A stretch of DNA of 64,000 bases, taken from contig CP119311.1 in the NCBI GenBank assembly GCA_029202545.1, positions 620,001 to 684,000 of the forward strand. The letters are read 5' to 3'. Below the pieces are notes generated by a model. The model was given only the letters and a program-made list of their open reading frames with translations, was not told where the DNA came from and ran no database searches. Positions within the stretch are counted from its first letter, which is position 1. The number at the start of each line of letters is the position of its first letter. The position numbers were made by a program, and so were the translations under genes. The stretch comes from Candidatus Pseudobacter hemicellulosilyticus (GTDB lineage Bacteria; Bacteroidota; Bacteroidia; Chitinophagales; Chitinophagaceae). Below, piece after piece: positions 34,466 through 44,555 of the stretch.

Positions 34466-34752
34466 ATTTATACAGTGCGCAGGGAGTCATTGAGTCAAAG
34501 GGCGCCTTTATGATACCCCTGCACCATTGAATTTATACCAGCTGTAGTGCTACAGCAGCTTGAACAGCCTCCGCTCTGCTGCATGTTCAGGGCTACAGTT
34601 CCCGGGACAGCCCGCACCAGCTGGCTGTCAGTTATTACCTTCCCGGCAGTATAGCAATAGCCGTGGCCCGCCCGCGGCTGTTGCGCTTTCTACAGCCCAA
34701 CACGCTTATTCCATCCACTTTACAGGCTGACTATCAAGCCCCTTATTTTTTT
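34466..34752. other. intergenic stretch with a partial repeat, no gene
   Basis: CTGCACCATTGAATTTATAC near 34519 repeats CTGCACCTTTGAATTTATAC near 34454 with one change. A plus-strand frame at 34663-34878 runs through promoter DNA and is not credible. Nothing else seen. Confidence 0.4.
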
Positions 34753-34813
34753 CTGCAAAAAAATTGCAGGAATGAAAATTTCTGGAATATATTTGTCTAC
34801 CAATTTTGTAGAC
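34753..34813 (+). promoter_or_regulatory. promoter with two inverted repeats ahead of the 34926 TonB receptor
   Basis: A Bacteroidota-type promoter: TTG at 34764-34766, 21-bp spacer, TATATTTG (TAnnTTTG) at 34788-34795. Inverted repeat CTGCAA-N5-TTGCAG (34753-34769) covers the -33 element, and GTCTAC-N7-GTAGAC (34795-34813) starts at the last base of the -7 box and covers the expected start of transcription. The leader to the ATG is about 120 nt. The regulator is unknown. Confidence 0.55.
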
Positions 34814-34925
34814 TAATGACTATGCTGTCAATTTCCTGTTGTCTCCTCTGCTGCAACAGCCACTACGCTGCCTGTTGATACCACGCCTATTCAACCACTT
34901 TTCTAACATCGAATACACTTAACTT

Positions 34926-37478
34926 ATGAGAAAAAATTTGCTCTTCCTTGTCCCGATGCTATTATGGACGGTGATCAGTACCGCACAGACAATTGTCACC
35001 GGTGTTATAAGAGACAGCCTGGGGGCGCCTATCCCCGGCACCACCGTTGTTGTCAAAGGCGGTCATAGCTACGCTATCGCTGATAGTCGCGGTGAATTCA
35101 GCATCACCCCCCGAAAAGAATTTCCCATCGTACTTCGATTCACTTCTGTAGGTTTTAAAACCTATGAACTGTCGCTATCAGCCGCACCGGCCGCACCACT
35201 CAGCGTCCTGCTGGCGGTAGACGATCAGCTCACAGAAGTGGTCATCACTTCCCGTCGCCGCATTGAGACCGCCCAGGATGTGCCTATCCCTATCTCGGTG
35301 ATCGGTGGCGCACAGGTGGAAGCTACCGGCGCTTTCAACGTCAACCGCCTCAAAGAACTGGTACCCACTGTTCAGCTGTACTCCTCCAATCCACGCAATA
35401 CCACCCTTAATGTGCGTGGACTGGGTTCTACCTTCGGCCTCACCAATGACGGTATTGATCCCGGCGTAGGCTTTTACGTGGATGGCGTTTATTTTGCCCG
35501 GCCGGCCGCCACCACACTGGATTTTATTGATGTAGAACAGATAGAAGTACTGCGTGGTCCGCAGGGAACACTGTTTGGTAAGAACACCACCGCCGGCGCC
35601 TTCAATATCACTACGCGCAAACCCAGTTTTACGCCAGGCGCCCAGTTTGAAGTGAGCTATGGTAATTTCGGTTTCATACAGGCCAAAGCCTCTATCACCG
35701 GCCCGCTCATCAATAACAAGCTGGCAGCCCGGTTATCCTTCTCCGGTACCCAACGTGATGGCGTTATCTACAATGTGGCTACCCAGAAATATGTGAATGA
35801 TATCAATAACCTCGGCCTCCGCGGCCAGTTGCTGTTTACACCCAACGACAAAGTAAGTATCACCCTTACCGGTGACGCCTCCCGTCAGCGGCCTGACGGC
35901 TATGCCCAGGTGGTGGCCGGCGTAGTGACCACAAAACGCGCCGCCTACCGGCAGTTCAACCAGATCATTGCCGATCTTAATTACAAGCTGCCCAGCCTGA
36001 ACGCTTTTGACCGCCTCATAGACCACAATACAACCTGGCGCTCCGGTAACGACCTGGGCGGCGTTGCCCTCAATATTGACTGGAAGATCGGGCCGGGAAC
36101 CCTGACCTCTACTACTTCCTGGCGTTACTGGGACTGGGACCCTTCCAATGACCGGGACTTCACCGGTCTGGCCGTACTCAGTCTCTCCCAGGCTACTTCC
36201 AAACATAAGAACTGGACACAGGAGGTCCGTTATGCCGGTAATTTCTCCAGCCGCCTCAGCGGCGTGATCGGCGTCTTCCTCATTGGCCAGGACCTCAAGA
36301 CCGATCCCGTGCATATTGAAGAATCCGGCGCCCACCAATGGCGGTTCTCCCAAAGCTCCACCAGCGAGAACTGGAAAACACCGGGCCTCTTTGACGGCTT
36401 TGGCATTAAGACAAAATCGAGGTTGCAAAGTTTTGGCGCCGCCGTCTTTGCACAGGTAGACTGGGCTATCACAGACAAACTGCACCTGCTGCCCGGTCTC
36501 CGTTTTAACTATGATCAGAAGGAAGTCAACTACGACCGGAAAACCTATGGCGGCCTGCAAACAGACGATCCCGCCCTTATTGCACTGAAGAACGCCGTAT
36601 ACACAGATCAGGCCTTTGATGCAGATGTGGATGAGAACAATTTATCCGGACAGGTGACCCTGAACTATAAGGCCGCCCGCAACTTCAATACTTTTGCCAC
36701 CTTCTCCACCAGCTACAAACCCATTGGCGTTAACCTTGGCGGCCTGCCCACGGCCAGCGGCAAAGTGATGCAGGAGCTGGCACAGGTTAAACCGGAATAT
36801 GTAACCCATTTTGAAGTAGGCTTCAAATCAAAGCCCAGCCCCAATTCTACCGTTAACCTGGTATTCCATTATACAGATGTGGAAGATTACCAGACCCAGG
36901 TGCAGACTGCTGAAGTGGGCGTGAACCGCGGCTACCTGGCCAATGCAGAAGAAGTGCGGGTGATTGGTGTGGAGCTGGATGCCAATATCCGTATCGGCAA
37001 ACACCTGTCGCTGTACGGGGCAGGCGCCTACACAGATGGTGAATATGTCTCCTTCCCCAATGCACCGGTGCCCCTGGAAGAAACAGGCGGCGCCAATGCC
37101 TTTAAAGATATTTCCGGCGGCCGGCTGCCCGGTATCTCCAAATGGGCCGGTTCGCTCGGTGGTGAAGTGGTGTCCAATACCAAAAGGATCCTGGGACAGG
37201 CAGGCACTTTGTTCCTGGCGCTGGATGGTTATTACCGCTCTGAGTTTTCTTCCAGCCCCTCTCCTTCCCAATACCTCAATGTAGATGGTTATTTCCTGCT
37301 GAACGGCAGGGCAGGTTTCCGCCTGCTGAATGGCGCTTCCCTCTTTGTATGGGGCCGTAACCTGCTGGATAAAGATTATTATGAGCAACTACTGGTAGCT
37401 GCAGGTAATGCAGGTCATTATGCTGGCGTACTGGGTGATCAACGCACGTATGGCGTTACGCTGCGCTACTCCCTCTAA
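34926..37478 (+). CDS. TonB-dependent receptor
   Basis: 850-residue outer-membrane transporter. Signal peptide MRKNLLFLVPMLLWTVISTAQ, carboxypeptidase-regulatory-like domain (VTGVIRDSLGAPIPGTTVVVKGG), then plug (ETAQDVPIPISVIGG; EQIEVLRGPQGTLFGKNTTAGAFNITTRKP) and barrel ending GVTLRYSL. The plug pattern RGPQGTLFGKNTTAGA is that of the large receptor group first known from proteobacteria that takes up varied ligands (siderophores, sugars, vitamins), unlike SusC. No SusD, FecR or sigma gene beside it; single gene with its own promoter and 5' leader. Confidence 0.9.
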   Translation: MRKNLLFLVPMLLWTVISTAQTIVTGVIRDSLGAPIPGTTVVVKGGHSYAIADSRGEFSITPRKEFPIVLRFTSVGFKTYELSLSAAPAAPLSVLLAVDDQLTEVVITSRRRIETAQDVPIPISVIGGAQVEATGAFNVNRLKELVPTVQLYSSNPRNTTLNVRGLGSTFGLTNDGIDPGVGFYVDGVYFARPAATTLDFIDVEQIEVLRGPQGTLFGKNTTAGAFNITTRKPSFTPGAQFEVSYGNFGFIQAKASITGPLINNKLAARLSFSGTQRDGVIYNVATQKYVNDINNLGLRGQLLFTPNDKVSITLTGDASRQRPDGYAQVVAGVVTTKRAAYRQFNQIIADLNYKLPSLNAFDRLIDHNTTWRSGNDLGGVALNIDWKIGPGTLTSTTSWRYWDWDPSNDRDFTGLAVLSLSQATSKHKNWTQEVRYAGNFSSRLSGVIGVFLIGQDLKTDPVHIEESGAHQWRFSQSSTSENWKTPGLFDGFGIKTKSRLQSFGAAVFAQVDWAITDKLHLLPGLRFNYDQKEVNYDRKTYGGLQTDDPALIALKNAVYTDQAFDADVDENNLSGQVTLNYKAARNFNTFATFSTSYKPIGVNLGGLPTASGKVMQELAQVKPEYVTHFEVGFKSKPSPNSTVNLVFHYTDVEDYQTQVQTAEVGVNRGYLANAEEVRVIGVELDANIRIGKHLSLYGAGAYTDGEYVSFPNAPVPLEETGGANAFKDISGGRLPGISKWAGSLGGEVVSNTKRILGQAGTLFLALDGYYRSEFSSSPSPSQYLNVDGYFLLNGRAGFRLLNGASLFVWGRNLLDKDYYEQLLVAAGNAGHYAGVLGDQRTYGVTLRYSL

Positions 37479-37513
37479 AAATAACCGTATCCGGTAATTG
37501 CACTAAAAAAGAG

Positions 37514-37541
37514 AGGGTGTCTCTGTTACAGGAGACACCCT
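37514..37541 (-). terminator. terminator between convergent genes
   Basis: Perfect 10-bp arms AGGGTGTCTC / GAGACACCCT with an 8-nt loop. On the minus strand it is followed by CTCTTTTTT, so it mainly ends the second sigma/FecR operon; it may also stop the receptor transcript from the left. Confidence 0.75.
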
Positions 37542-37598
37542 TGTCTTCAGCGTAGAAACGCCGCTGTTGTGAGCTTATGTTTGAAGAGGCTTTATGAC

Positions 37599-38750
37599 TT
37601 AATAATCAGAATCAAAATGCAATACCCCTGTGATCTGGTACAGGTGCATCTGACCAATCTGTCTGATATACCGGATCTTTTGTTTGTTACCCAGGGGACC
37701 CCAGTAAGTAAGCGCCTGGATAGTCCAATCCTCACCCACCTTGCTCAGCTGCACATAGTTTTTCTTATCAGGGCTTGCCCAGCTCTCATTAGGTAATACG
37801 ATTTGCTGGTTCAGCGCTGTTTCCTGCTTGCCCTCCACCAGGGTTTCAGGGCCGCCAAAACCGGGCAGTATAGCAGCCAGGTAACGGTTAGGCATCCAGA
37901 AAGCATTAAGCAGGATATTTTTATTAATGAGGTCTGCTTCGTTGAATACATTGATAGCGGCAAAGCCTTCATTATCCGCTAAAAAGATAGCACCGCTTTT
38001 ACCCCCTTTCAGGTAGGGCTCCAGTGGCTCGTAAGCAGGTTTAAAATTGATGGTATTCGGGTGGTTCATGGCAACCTTATTCAGCGTAAAGGCCGGGTCC
38101 AGGTCAACCCATTCCAGGATACTGCTGACAGGATAATCCTTTTTGCGTACCAGGTAAGGACTGGCGCTTTTGAATGCTGGCCCACCATAGGTACTCCATT
38201 CAAATACCGCATTGGACGCACCGGCCGGGATAAGGACTTTCAGGGTATCCACCTTGTTGTTATACACAATTTCCACTTTTCTGCCATCCAGGTAGATGCT
38301 GTTATCCGCATTATCGGCAGAAAAATTATTGACAACCAGGGTTACTTCATCTCCTTCAAAAGCATAGACAGGAGAATAGCTAATGATCCTGGGAGTACCC
38401 TTCACGTTCAGCTCAGGACCATACCCTACTGCAAACTGGCGGCCACCGCTGATGGTGATCATGACCTTACCGGTGAAAGCATTGTCCGGTACCAGTGCAG
38501 TAATTTTATCAGCACTGATCGTTACGATCTTTGCAGGCCGGCCGCTGACAGACAGCTCCGTACTCCGGTCTTCCTGCTGCAAGGCCGTGCCTGTTATAAC
38601 AATGGTATCACCTGCCTGTACTATTGACCGGTCTACTTTACTGATCACCGGCTGTTCAACGGACAATACCGCGGCTTCGTCATGCTGCTCTTTTTCACAG
38701 GCAGTCAGCGTAAGCAGCCCGACAGCCAAAAATAAAATGGTTGATTTCAT
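37599..38750 (-). CDS. IPT/TIG-domain lipoprotein
   Basis: 383 residues. Lipoprotein signal MKSTILFLAVGLLTLTACEK. Two IPT/TIG-like beta domains follow: about 35-115 (PVISKVDRSIVQAGDTIVITGTAL ... AKIVTISADKITALVPDNAFTGKVMITISGG, read in parts) and 118-200 (PRIISYSPVYAFEGDEVTLVVNNF). The remaining 180 residues are not recognised. Probably surface-exposed and partnered with the TonB receptor of the operon. Last gene, 8 bp after the DUF4397 gene; terminator downstream. Confidence 0.85.
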   Translation of the reverse strand: MKSTILFLAVGLLTLTACEKEQHDEAAVLSVEQPVISKVDRSIVQAGDTIVITGTALQQEDRSTELSVSGRPAKIVTISADKITALVPDNAFTGKVMITISGGRQFAVGYGPELNVKGTPRIISYSPVYAFEGDEVTLVVNNFSADNADNSIYLDGRKVEIVYNNKVDTLKVLIPAGASNAVFEWSTYGGPAFKSASPYLVRKKDYPVSSILEWVDLDPAFTLNKVAMNHPNTINFKPAYEPLEPYLKGGKSGAIFLADNEGFAAINVFNEADLINKNILLNAFWMPNRYLAAILPGFGGPETLVEGKQETALNQQIVLPNESWASPDKKNYVQLSKVGEDWTIQALTYWGPLGNKQKIRYIRQIGQMHLYQITGVLHFDSDY

Positions 38751-38758
38751 AAGCGACT

Positions 38759-39478
38759 TTATTGATTGATGATGCCTGAAAGATTGGTTTGTTTATTTGG
38801 ATCGCCGTCCACGGGATTGTTTTCACCACGCAGCATCAGCGTATAACATTTACCGGCTTCAAGTGCAAAAGATTTACGGGTCAGCACAGTTTGTACGCCT
38901 TCCTTTTCCATTACTACCCTGATCCCCGGCTTGGTATTGGGCGCTACTTTAACCCAGGAGCTGATCTGCCGGTACCGCTGATCTTCCGTTACATTGATCT
39001 TTTCAGTATCAATATACAGCGTCACAGGTCCATTGTCCGGGCTCAGGTGCAGGAAACGGATCAGTGCGCCGTCAGCCGCCCTGGCCACGTCATCTTCTGA
39101 CACCACGGTATGATAATAACCGGCACTGTCTGTGAGGTAAACTGTCCGATGCCTGCCGGCTTCCAGGCTGAATACATCATTGGTGAGCCGTTTTGCGAGG
39201 GTGTCTGTGAAGCTGACCAGGTAATTGCCAGGATGCATTTTCCGGTAGCTGGCATAGTTGAAAGCACCCAGTGCATTCTGGTTGTAACTGTTGTAGGTGA
39301 CCATCTGTGAATCCAGGTTATTCACCAGCACATAGCCTAACTTGTTATAGAATCCTACGCTTCCGTTGTAGAACATGGCATAGGCAACAGTTTCCGGGGT
39401 TTCCATTTCCGCCTCTTTCTCACAGCCCGCCATTGTCCAGCAGGCAGCAAGCAACAGGGTAATATATTTCAGGTTCAT
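38759..39478 (-). CDS. DUF4397 lipoprotein
   Basis: 239 residues. Lipobox MAGC in MNLKYITLLLAACWTMAGCEK. The DUF4397 hallmark IRFLHLSPDNGPVTLYIDTEKI is at about 143-165, followed by YRQISSWVKVAPNTKPGIRV. The N-terminal half appears to be an earlier copy of the same kind of beta domain (YAMFYNGSVGFYNKLGYVLVNN). Anchored in the outer membrane; biochemical role unknown. Between the NHL and IPT lipoprotein genes, with gaps of 19 and 8 bp. Confidence 0.85.
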   Translation of the reverse strand: MNLKYITLLLAACWTMAGCEKEAEMETPETVAYAMFYNGSVGFYNKLGYVLVNNLDSQMVTYNSYNQNALGAFNYASYRKMHPGNYLVSFTDTLAKRLTNDVFSLEAGRHRTVYLTDSAGYYHTVVSEDDVARAADGALIRFLHLSPDNGPVTLYIDTEKINVTEDQRYRQISSWVKVAPNTKPGIRVVMEKEGVQTVLTRKSFALEAGKCYTLMLRGENNPVDGDPNKQTNLSGIINQ

Positions 39479-39497
39479 AAGAGAATGACTTTATTAT

Positions 39498-41156
39498 TTA
39501 TTCAATGGTGATCTTCCTGATACGCAGGACACTCATGTTACCCACATACAAGGTCCCAAACTGGTCAAACACAATACGGGTAACATTGCTCAGACAGGCT
39601 TCAGGTCCTGCAATGGGCCTGTCCTGGTCGGGATTGCAATACAGTCCATTATTTCCGGCCAGGAGCGCAATAGTCTCTGACTGCAGATCCATTTTGTAGA
39701 TCTCCGGCTTGATCTTATAAATCGGGATAGCGGTAAAAATGAGATTACCATCATAATCCAGGTCAAAAGAGAGGATATCACCCAGTTCCACATCCCGGAA
39801 AGTTCCGGTATTCATATAGGTACGAACGCCCGTAGGCAATCCTATGATGGTAGACACTTCCCGGGTATCCAGGTTCACTTCCCGGATATTGGTCTGCCAA
39901 TCACCTGTAAATTGTTCCATAATATACAGCTTACCATTACCGGCTATGGCCATTTTACTGGCGTTCTGGAACATGACCTCCTTTTCAAAACCATCCGTAT
40001 GACCTGGAATATTCCAGTAAATGGTTTCCATCAATGGCTCACCTGTTTCACCGTCTGCCGTTTCGTATGAAAAGCTATCATATTGTCCAAGCAGTGTAGT
40101 GACCGTTCCATCCGGAGCTGCTTTGCGCAGTAAAGCCAGATCATCTATGAAATAGAGATTACCATTTTTATCGAAGGTCATAGTGGGTACATTGGTAAGA
40201 AGGGCCGAATCTTTACCATCCCTGTAGCCGGTAAGCATATTGCCATTGCGGATCTTAGCGCCGGCAAAAGGAGTGAGCTTGCCGGTCTGGGGATCCAGCT
40301 TTACGATCTGACAGCGATCCACCTCCATACTCCCCCCGGGATTGAGGGGCACAGACTCTATCAGGGAAATATATAGCTGCCCGTCAATGCCGGGAGCCAT
40401 GCACAGGATCCTGGTGAACTTTTTATCAAGGCCATTGGTGGTTTCAATGTTTTTACCGCCACCGGCAATAGTGGTCACCTGGTTGTCCTGGAGCTTCCGG
40501 ATCAGGTAGTACGCAGGAGACTGGTTGGGATTCAGCGTATCCTCATAATACCAGTCCACAAAATAAAAACTGCGTGTATTCTGGTCATAGGCCAGGTGGT
40601 CAACCGACGCGATGCCCGCCTGTCCAAGCGGACCATCAATAGGACGACGGGGAACAGTAGTACTGCCGTCCGGCAAAGTAGTGAGGATGCTTTTTGCAAA
40701 AGTAGAGATAGTCACCTTTCCCGGGAACAGGATATCAGGCTTCCTGACTTCCAGCGAAATGGGCGGACGCACCTTGCCATTGATGGTAAAGTAAACGTTA
40801 TTGGGTCCGATCTTCACATTTTTAGGGATGATGAACCGGTATTCTACAACAGGTACATTCACCAGCTGGTCAGTAAATACATCTTCAACGGGATATTCGG
40901 ACTCCTTGCTGGACAAAGGCGTTATTTCCACATCGCCCATATAAAAGTGAAGCACTTTCGGTTCTTCCCCGATCTTGGCCAGTACGGTGATCTCTTCATC
41001 TGTTTTGGCCTGGTTGATAGTTGCTCCCTTCTGCTGGATAAACAGGATGCCCGATTCTTTTTCCTTCTCCGCCAGCTTATCGTTGAACTTTTTGCAGGAG
41101 CTGATCACCAGCAACGGCAGGATCAGGTAGTAAAACGATTGATTTATCTTTTTCAT
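39498..41156 (-). CDS. NHL beta-propeller lipoprotein
   Basis: 552 residues. Lipoprotein signal MKKINQSFYYLILPLLVISSCKK. The first 150 residues hold an IPT-like beta region (VYFTINGKVRPPISLEVRKPD). From about 165 to the end are NHL-type propeller blades: LAYDQNTRSFYFVDWYYED, ILCMAPGIDGQLYISLIES, MTFDKNGNLYFIDDLALLRKAAPDGTVTTLLG (read in parts) and IVFDQFGTLYVGNMSVLRIRKITIE. Probably binds a ligand or polymer at the cell surface in place of SusD. Starts 18 bp after the TonB receptor gene. Confidence 0.85.
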   Translation of the reverse strand: MKKINQSFYYLILPLLVISSCKKFNDKLAEKEKESGILFIQQKGATINQAKTDEEITVLAKIGEEPKVLHFYMGDVEITPLSSKESEYPVEDVFTDQLVNVPVVEYRFIIPKNVKIGPNNVYFTINGKVRPPISLEVRKPDILFPGKVTISTFAKSILTTLPDGSTTVPRRPIDGPLGQAGIASVDHLAYDQNTRSFYFVDWYYEDTLNPNQSPAYYLIRKLQDNQVTTIAGGGKNIETTNGLDKKFTRILCMAPGIDGQLYISLIESVPLNPGGSMEVDRCQIVKLDPQTGKLTPFAGAKIRNGNMLTGYRDGKDSALLTNVPTMTFDKNGNLYFIDDLALLRKAAPDGTVTTLLGQYDSFSYETADGETGEPLMETIYWNIPGHTDGFEKEVMFQNASKMAIAGNGKLYIMEQFTGDWQTNIREVNLDTREVSTIIGLPTGVRTYMNTGTFRDVELGDILSFDLDYDGNLIFTAIPIYKIKPEIYKMDLQSETIALLAGNNGLYCNPDQDRPIAGPEACLSNVTRIVFDQFGTLYVGNMSVLRIRKITIE

Positions 41157-41174
41157 GATCTTGCTGATAATTGT

Positions 41175-44100
41175 TTAGAGGGTGAAGTTGAAGCCAAGTG
41201 AATAATACGGATTGGCATAATAGCGGCGGGATATGACATCGCCCTCATATTTCCTAATGCCATCTTTCATAGTGGTGGATTCAGGAGTGTATTTATAATC
41301 CCGGTTGTAATCCTGGTACTGCGTGATGGCGGAGTTCAGGATATTCTGCACGCCGGCTTTGATTGATACGAGTTTGTTAACCCGTTGGCTCCAGCTAAGG
41401 TCCAGCAGGTGACGGCCTTTTTCCATGATGTCCGGAAAGCCGCTGCTGATATTGCCTGGCGTGTAGTCAGCAGTCCCCAGGGAATAGATCTGGTCGCCAC
41501 TGGTATGATAGGTAACAGAGAGTTTGGTGCCCCAGCCCGGGTTCTCATAGTTCAGGCTGGCATTGACCAGGTAAGGAACCTGACCCTGCAGGGGCCTGTT
41601 GCGGGGTTTGGCATGACCGGCAAAAGGAAGACCAGGAGACCTTACTTCACTTTTGATCCAGGCGCCGTTCACAATCACGGTCAGATCCCGGAAGAACTTA
41701 CCCGGAAAGAAGGCAAGGCTCTTGCGCAACTCCCCTTCAATACCGTAAATTTTTGCAGGACCGGTATTGATGAAATAGAAAGTATTGAATTTGGCTTCAT
41801 GCCCTACCTGCTTGGCCCAGACATTCTCAATGGGATGGTCCATTTCCTTATAGAAGAAACCCAGGTTGAACATTTCATTCCGAAGCATACTCCTGGGATA
41901 AAATTCAAACCGGATATCATAGTTGTTGATATTAACGGTGGTCAGGGTAGGTGTTCCGTAGTAGGTCTCAAAGTTTAAATAATCGAAGAACTGGAAAGGG
42001 GCGGCTTCGCGGAACTCAGGCCTGTTGACTGTTTTACCAAAACCGGCACGAATGATCAGGGTGCTGTCCGGGCGATAGCTGACATTGACGGAAGGCAACC
42101 AGCTGCTGATAGGCTGGTTCACCACCAGCGGGTAATTGGCCTGGCCGGTAGCCCTTGAACCAAGAATACGGAAACGGTTATGCTCCACGCGCAGCCCGCC
42201 AAAAAAATTCAGCTTATCCTCCAGCAGCTTCAGATCAGCACTCAGATAGCCGGCAGTATTATCATTCTGTGCAAAATACTGATCATTGGGCGTGGTGACT
42301 TCCCGCCACCTTAATCCTGTACCATCAGTCCTGAAATTACCGGGATCAAGCATAGTGGGTAAAGCCCATTCTGCTGTGTTGGGAATGCCATCGCCACCCT
42401 CGGGGTTAGGAATGAAGAGATCCGGGTGATAGCTGTAGACGCCATTAGTGAGCCTGAAGCTCCTGGTGGTCAGATCCCGTTGGCGGGTTTCATAAAAAAC
42501 GCCGGCTTTAAGATTCAGTATTTTATTGATGCGATGCTCTGCATCTGCATTGGCCTGGTAAGCCTGCTCCTGCACATCTACAAAATAGCGGGAAGCAGGA
42601 TAGACGGTTTCCCAGCTGCCATGCATCCAGGGTGCAGCGGGATTGTTCCTGTTGAAAGCAATGTTTTCATCACGGGTACGGCTATAGCCAATTTCCCGGA
42701 GGTCAGGATCATTCCGGTGAATGGTATTGTAGCCAATATTGGCATAGATCCTTGTCCGATCGCCCTCGCCAAAGTTAAGGTAGCTGCTCAGCTGACCGGA
42801 ATACAGGAAGCTGCTGCGGTAGTACAGGGCGGTGCGCTTCTGGTCCAGCCAGGCCCTGCTCTCGGGAACGTTACGGTAGTCAACAAAGGCTACGCGACTG
42901 CCCTGCTGGTTCAAAAACTGCTTCAGCTCCAGGCGCAGGTGATCATTGATGATCATATTATTGTTCTGCAACAGGGAGACCCTGGCGTTGTGCATGCCCT
43001 GCTCCAGCAATCCAAAGAACTCAGGGCTTGTTTTATAGCGGGATTGCGTCTCCGAAGAACGAAGCTCTTCTGTATTGGTATAGCTGACTGATGTCAGGTT
43101 ATTCAGCAATTTGCTGCCGATCCGCCAGGCGTCGTAGTAGTTAATAACAACCCGTTTGTCCAGGTCCGCCCGTTCATTGCGGATCATATAATTGTTCTGG
43201 AACATTTTTGAATACTGCGCATTGATGGCCGGTGTGGCCAGGTTGAAATCAACGGAATTGGGAATGCCTTTGGGCAGGTCGCGGGAACCATCGTCATAAC
43301 CCAGCACATCCGTTTTACTGCCGGCATAATCCGGCATAAAGCTGAAGCTGGAATGAGGGCGGTATTGGGCCGAAAGCTGGATATCCAGCTGTTTGGTGAG
43401 CTGGCTTTTCTTGGTGGTCACTTTTACCACGCCACCGGCAAATTCGCCCGGCAGATCAGGAGAAGGCGACTTATAGACCATGATCTTATCAATCACGTTA
43501 CTGCTCAGCAGGTCGAAGGAAAAGGCGCGGCTGTCCAGCTCGGTAGCCGGCGCCAGGTTATCATTCAGAAAAGTGAGGTTGTATCTCTTATTGAGACCGC
43601 GCACCACAATGAAACGATCATCCGATATGTTCACCCCGGGGATCCTTTTCACAATTTCTGCGGCATCCCGGTCCATGGTCCGGGCGATCTGCTCATTGGA
43701 AATACCGGAGATCACGGTACGGGAATTATACAGCTCCGCAATCAACTGCTGATCGGTGGAGTTCACTACTTTCCGGCGGCGGAAAGCCTTTACAATGACA
43801 GCGTTCTCAGGGATATTCACCTGCAGCTTGATATCAAGGCCAAGCATTTTGCTGTCCTCCACTTTCACCAGCTGCACCCGCTCAGATCTATACCCTACAT
43901 AGGTTATCAGCAGGGTGTAAGTGCCGCCGGGAACATTGTTGATGCTATAGTCCCCTTTTTCATCGGTCACCGCAGAATATACCTGTCCTTCCACACTGAC
44001 GGTAGCCCCTACCAGGGGATCACCGTTCTCAAAATCAACCACCTTACCGGAAATACCGCCTTTGGCAGCAGTAAGGCTACCGGCATCGGCCTGGATCACT

Positions 44101-44456
44101 TTCACCGTCCTGGTCACTGTTTTGCGGAGAATGATCTTTTCCTTCAGGGGCTGGAAGCTGAACTCGGTGCCCTGCAGCAGCTTGCCGAGTACGGCGGCCA
44201 GGCTCTGCTGGGTAAAACTTACTTTGTATTTCTTGGTTACTTTTTTCACTTCGCCGGCATCAAACATAAAGGGGATACCATGCGCTGTCTGGATCTTCTG
44301 AAGGGCCGCAGCCAGGTCCTCATTGTTAAAGCTGATGGTTATCTTTTCCTGCAGCTTCTCCTCGGCCTGGCCAAAGAGGACAGCAGGCATAAAACAAACC
44401 AGCAAGAACAGTAGTGTCCGCCAGCGGTTACGCGCAACAAAAACAGTTGGGGTCAT
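41175..44456 (-). CDS. TonB-dependent receptor with STN domain (no SusD partner)
   Basis: 1093 residues. Signal peptide ending AVLFGQ, STN domain at about 37-110 (ISFNNEDLAAALQKIQTAHGIPFMFDAG), carboxypeptidase-regulatory domain (GISGKVVDFENGDPLVGATVSVEG), plug (RTMDRDAAEIVKRIPGVNISDDRFIVVRGLNKRYN; PDLPGEFAGGVVKVTTKK) and barrel ending YYSLGFNFTL. The plug is not SusC-like and no SusD gene follows. The STN domain and the sigma/FecR genes upstream show that it also signals its own expression. Ligand unknown; the three lipoproteins encoded downstream are likely co-receptors. Confidence 0.92.
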   Translation of the reverse strand: MTPTVFVARNRWRTLLFLLVCFMPAVLFGQAEEKLQEKITISFNNEDLAAALQKIQTAHGIPFMFDAGEVKKVTKKYKVSFTQQSLAAVLGKLLQGTEFSFQPLKEKIILRKTVTRTVKVIQADAGSLTAAKGGISGKVVDFENGDPLVGATVSVEGQVYSAVTDEKGDYSINNVPGGTYTLLITYVGYRSERVQLVKVEDSKMLGLDIKLQVNIPENAVIVKAFRRRKVVNSTDQQLIAELYNSRTVISGISNEQIARTMDRDAAEIVKRIPGVNISDDRFIVVRGLNKRYNLTFLNDNLAPATELDSRAFSFDLLSSNVIDKIMVYKSPSPDLPGEFAGGVVKVTTKKSQLTKQLDIQLSAQYRPHSSFSFMPDYAGSKTDVLGYDDGSRDLPKGIPNSVDFNLATPAINAQYSKMFQNNYMIRNERADLDKRVVINYYDAWRIGSKLLNNLTSVSYTNTEELRSSETQSRYKTSPEFFGLLEQGMHNARVSLLQNNNMIINDHLRLELKQFLNQQGSRVAFVDYRNVPESRAWLDQKRTALYYRSSFLYSGQLSSYLNFGEGDRTRIYANIGYNTIHRNDPDLREIGYSRTRDENIAFNRNNPAAPWMHGSWETVYPASRYFVDVQEQAYQANADAEHRINKILNLKAGVFYETRQRDLTTRSFRLTNGVYSYHPDLFIPNPEGGDGIPNTAEWALPTMLDPGNFRTDGTGLRWREVTTPNDQYFAQNDNTAGYLSADLKLLEDKLNFFGGLRVEHNRFRILGSRATGQANYPLVVNQPISSWLPSVNVSYRPDSTLIIRAGFGKTVNRPEFREAAPFQFFDYLNFETYYGTPTLTTVNINNYDIRFEFYPRSMLRNEMFNLGFFYKEMDHPIENVWAKQVGHEAKFNTFYFINTGPAKIYGIEGELRKSLAFFPGKFFRDLTVIVNGAWIKSEVRSPGLPFAGHAKPRNRPLQGQVPYLVNASLNYENPGWGTKLSVTYHTSGDQIYSLGTADYTPGNISSGFPDIMEKGRHLLDLSWSQRVNKLVSIKAGVQNILNSAITQYQDYNRDYKYTPESTTMKDGIRKYEGDVISRRYYANPYYSLGFNFTL

Positions 44457-44555
44457 AATTAAGTGTTGTTTGCATTTTTTTGAACAGGCAAGTCCGTTCA
44501 GAGAACCGCAGCGAGCTGCAGTCCCTGTAATTCCGTGAGTCTTATGATCAGGTGC

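Noticed and set aside
34663..34878. 71-codon plus-strand frame
   Set aside because: Runs through the promoter and inverted repeats of the TonB receptor gene.
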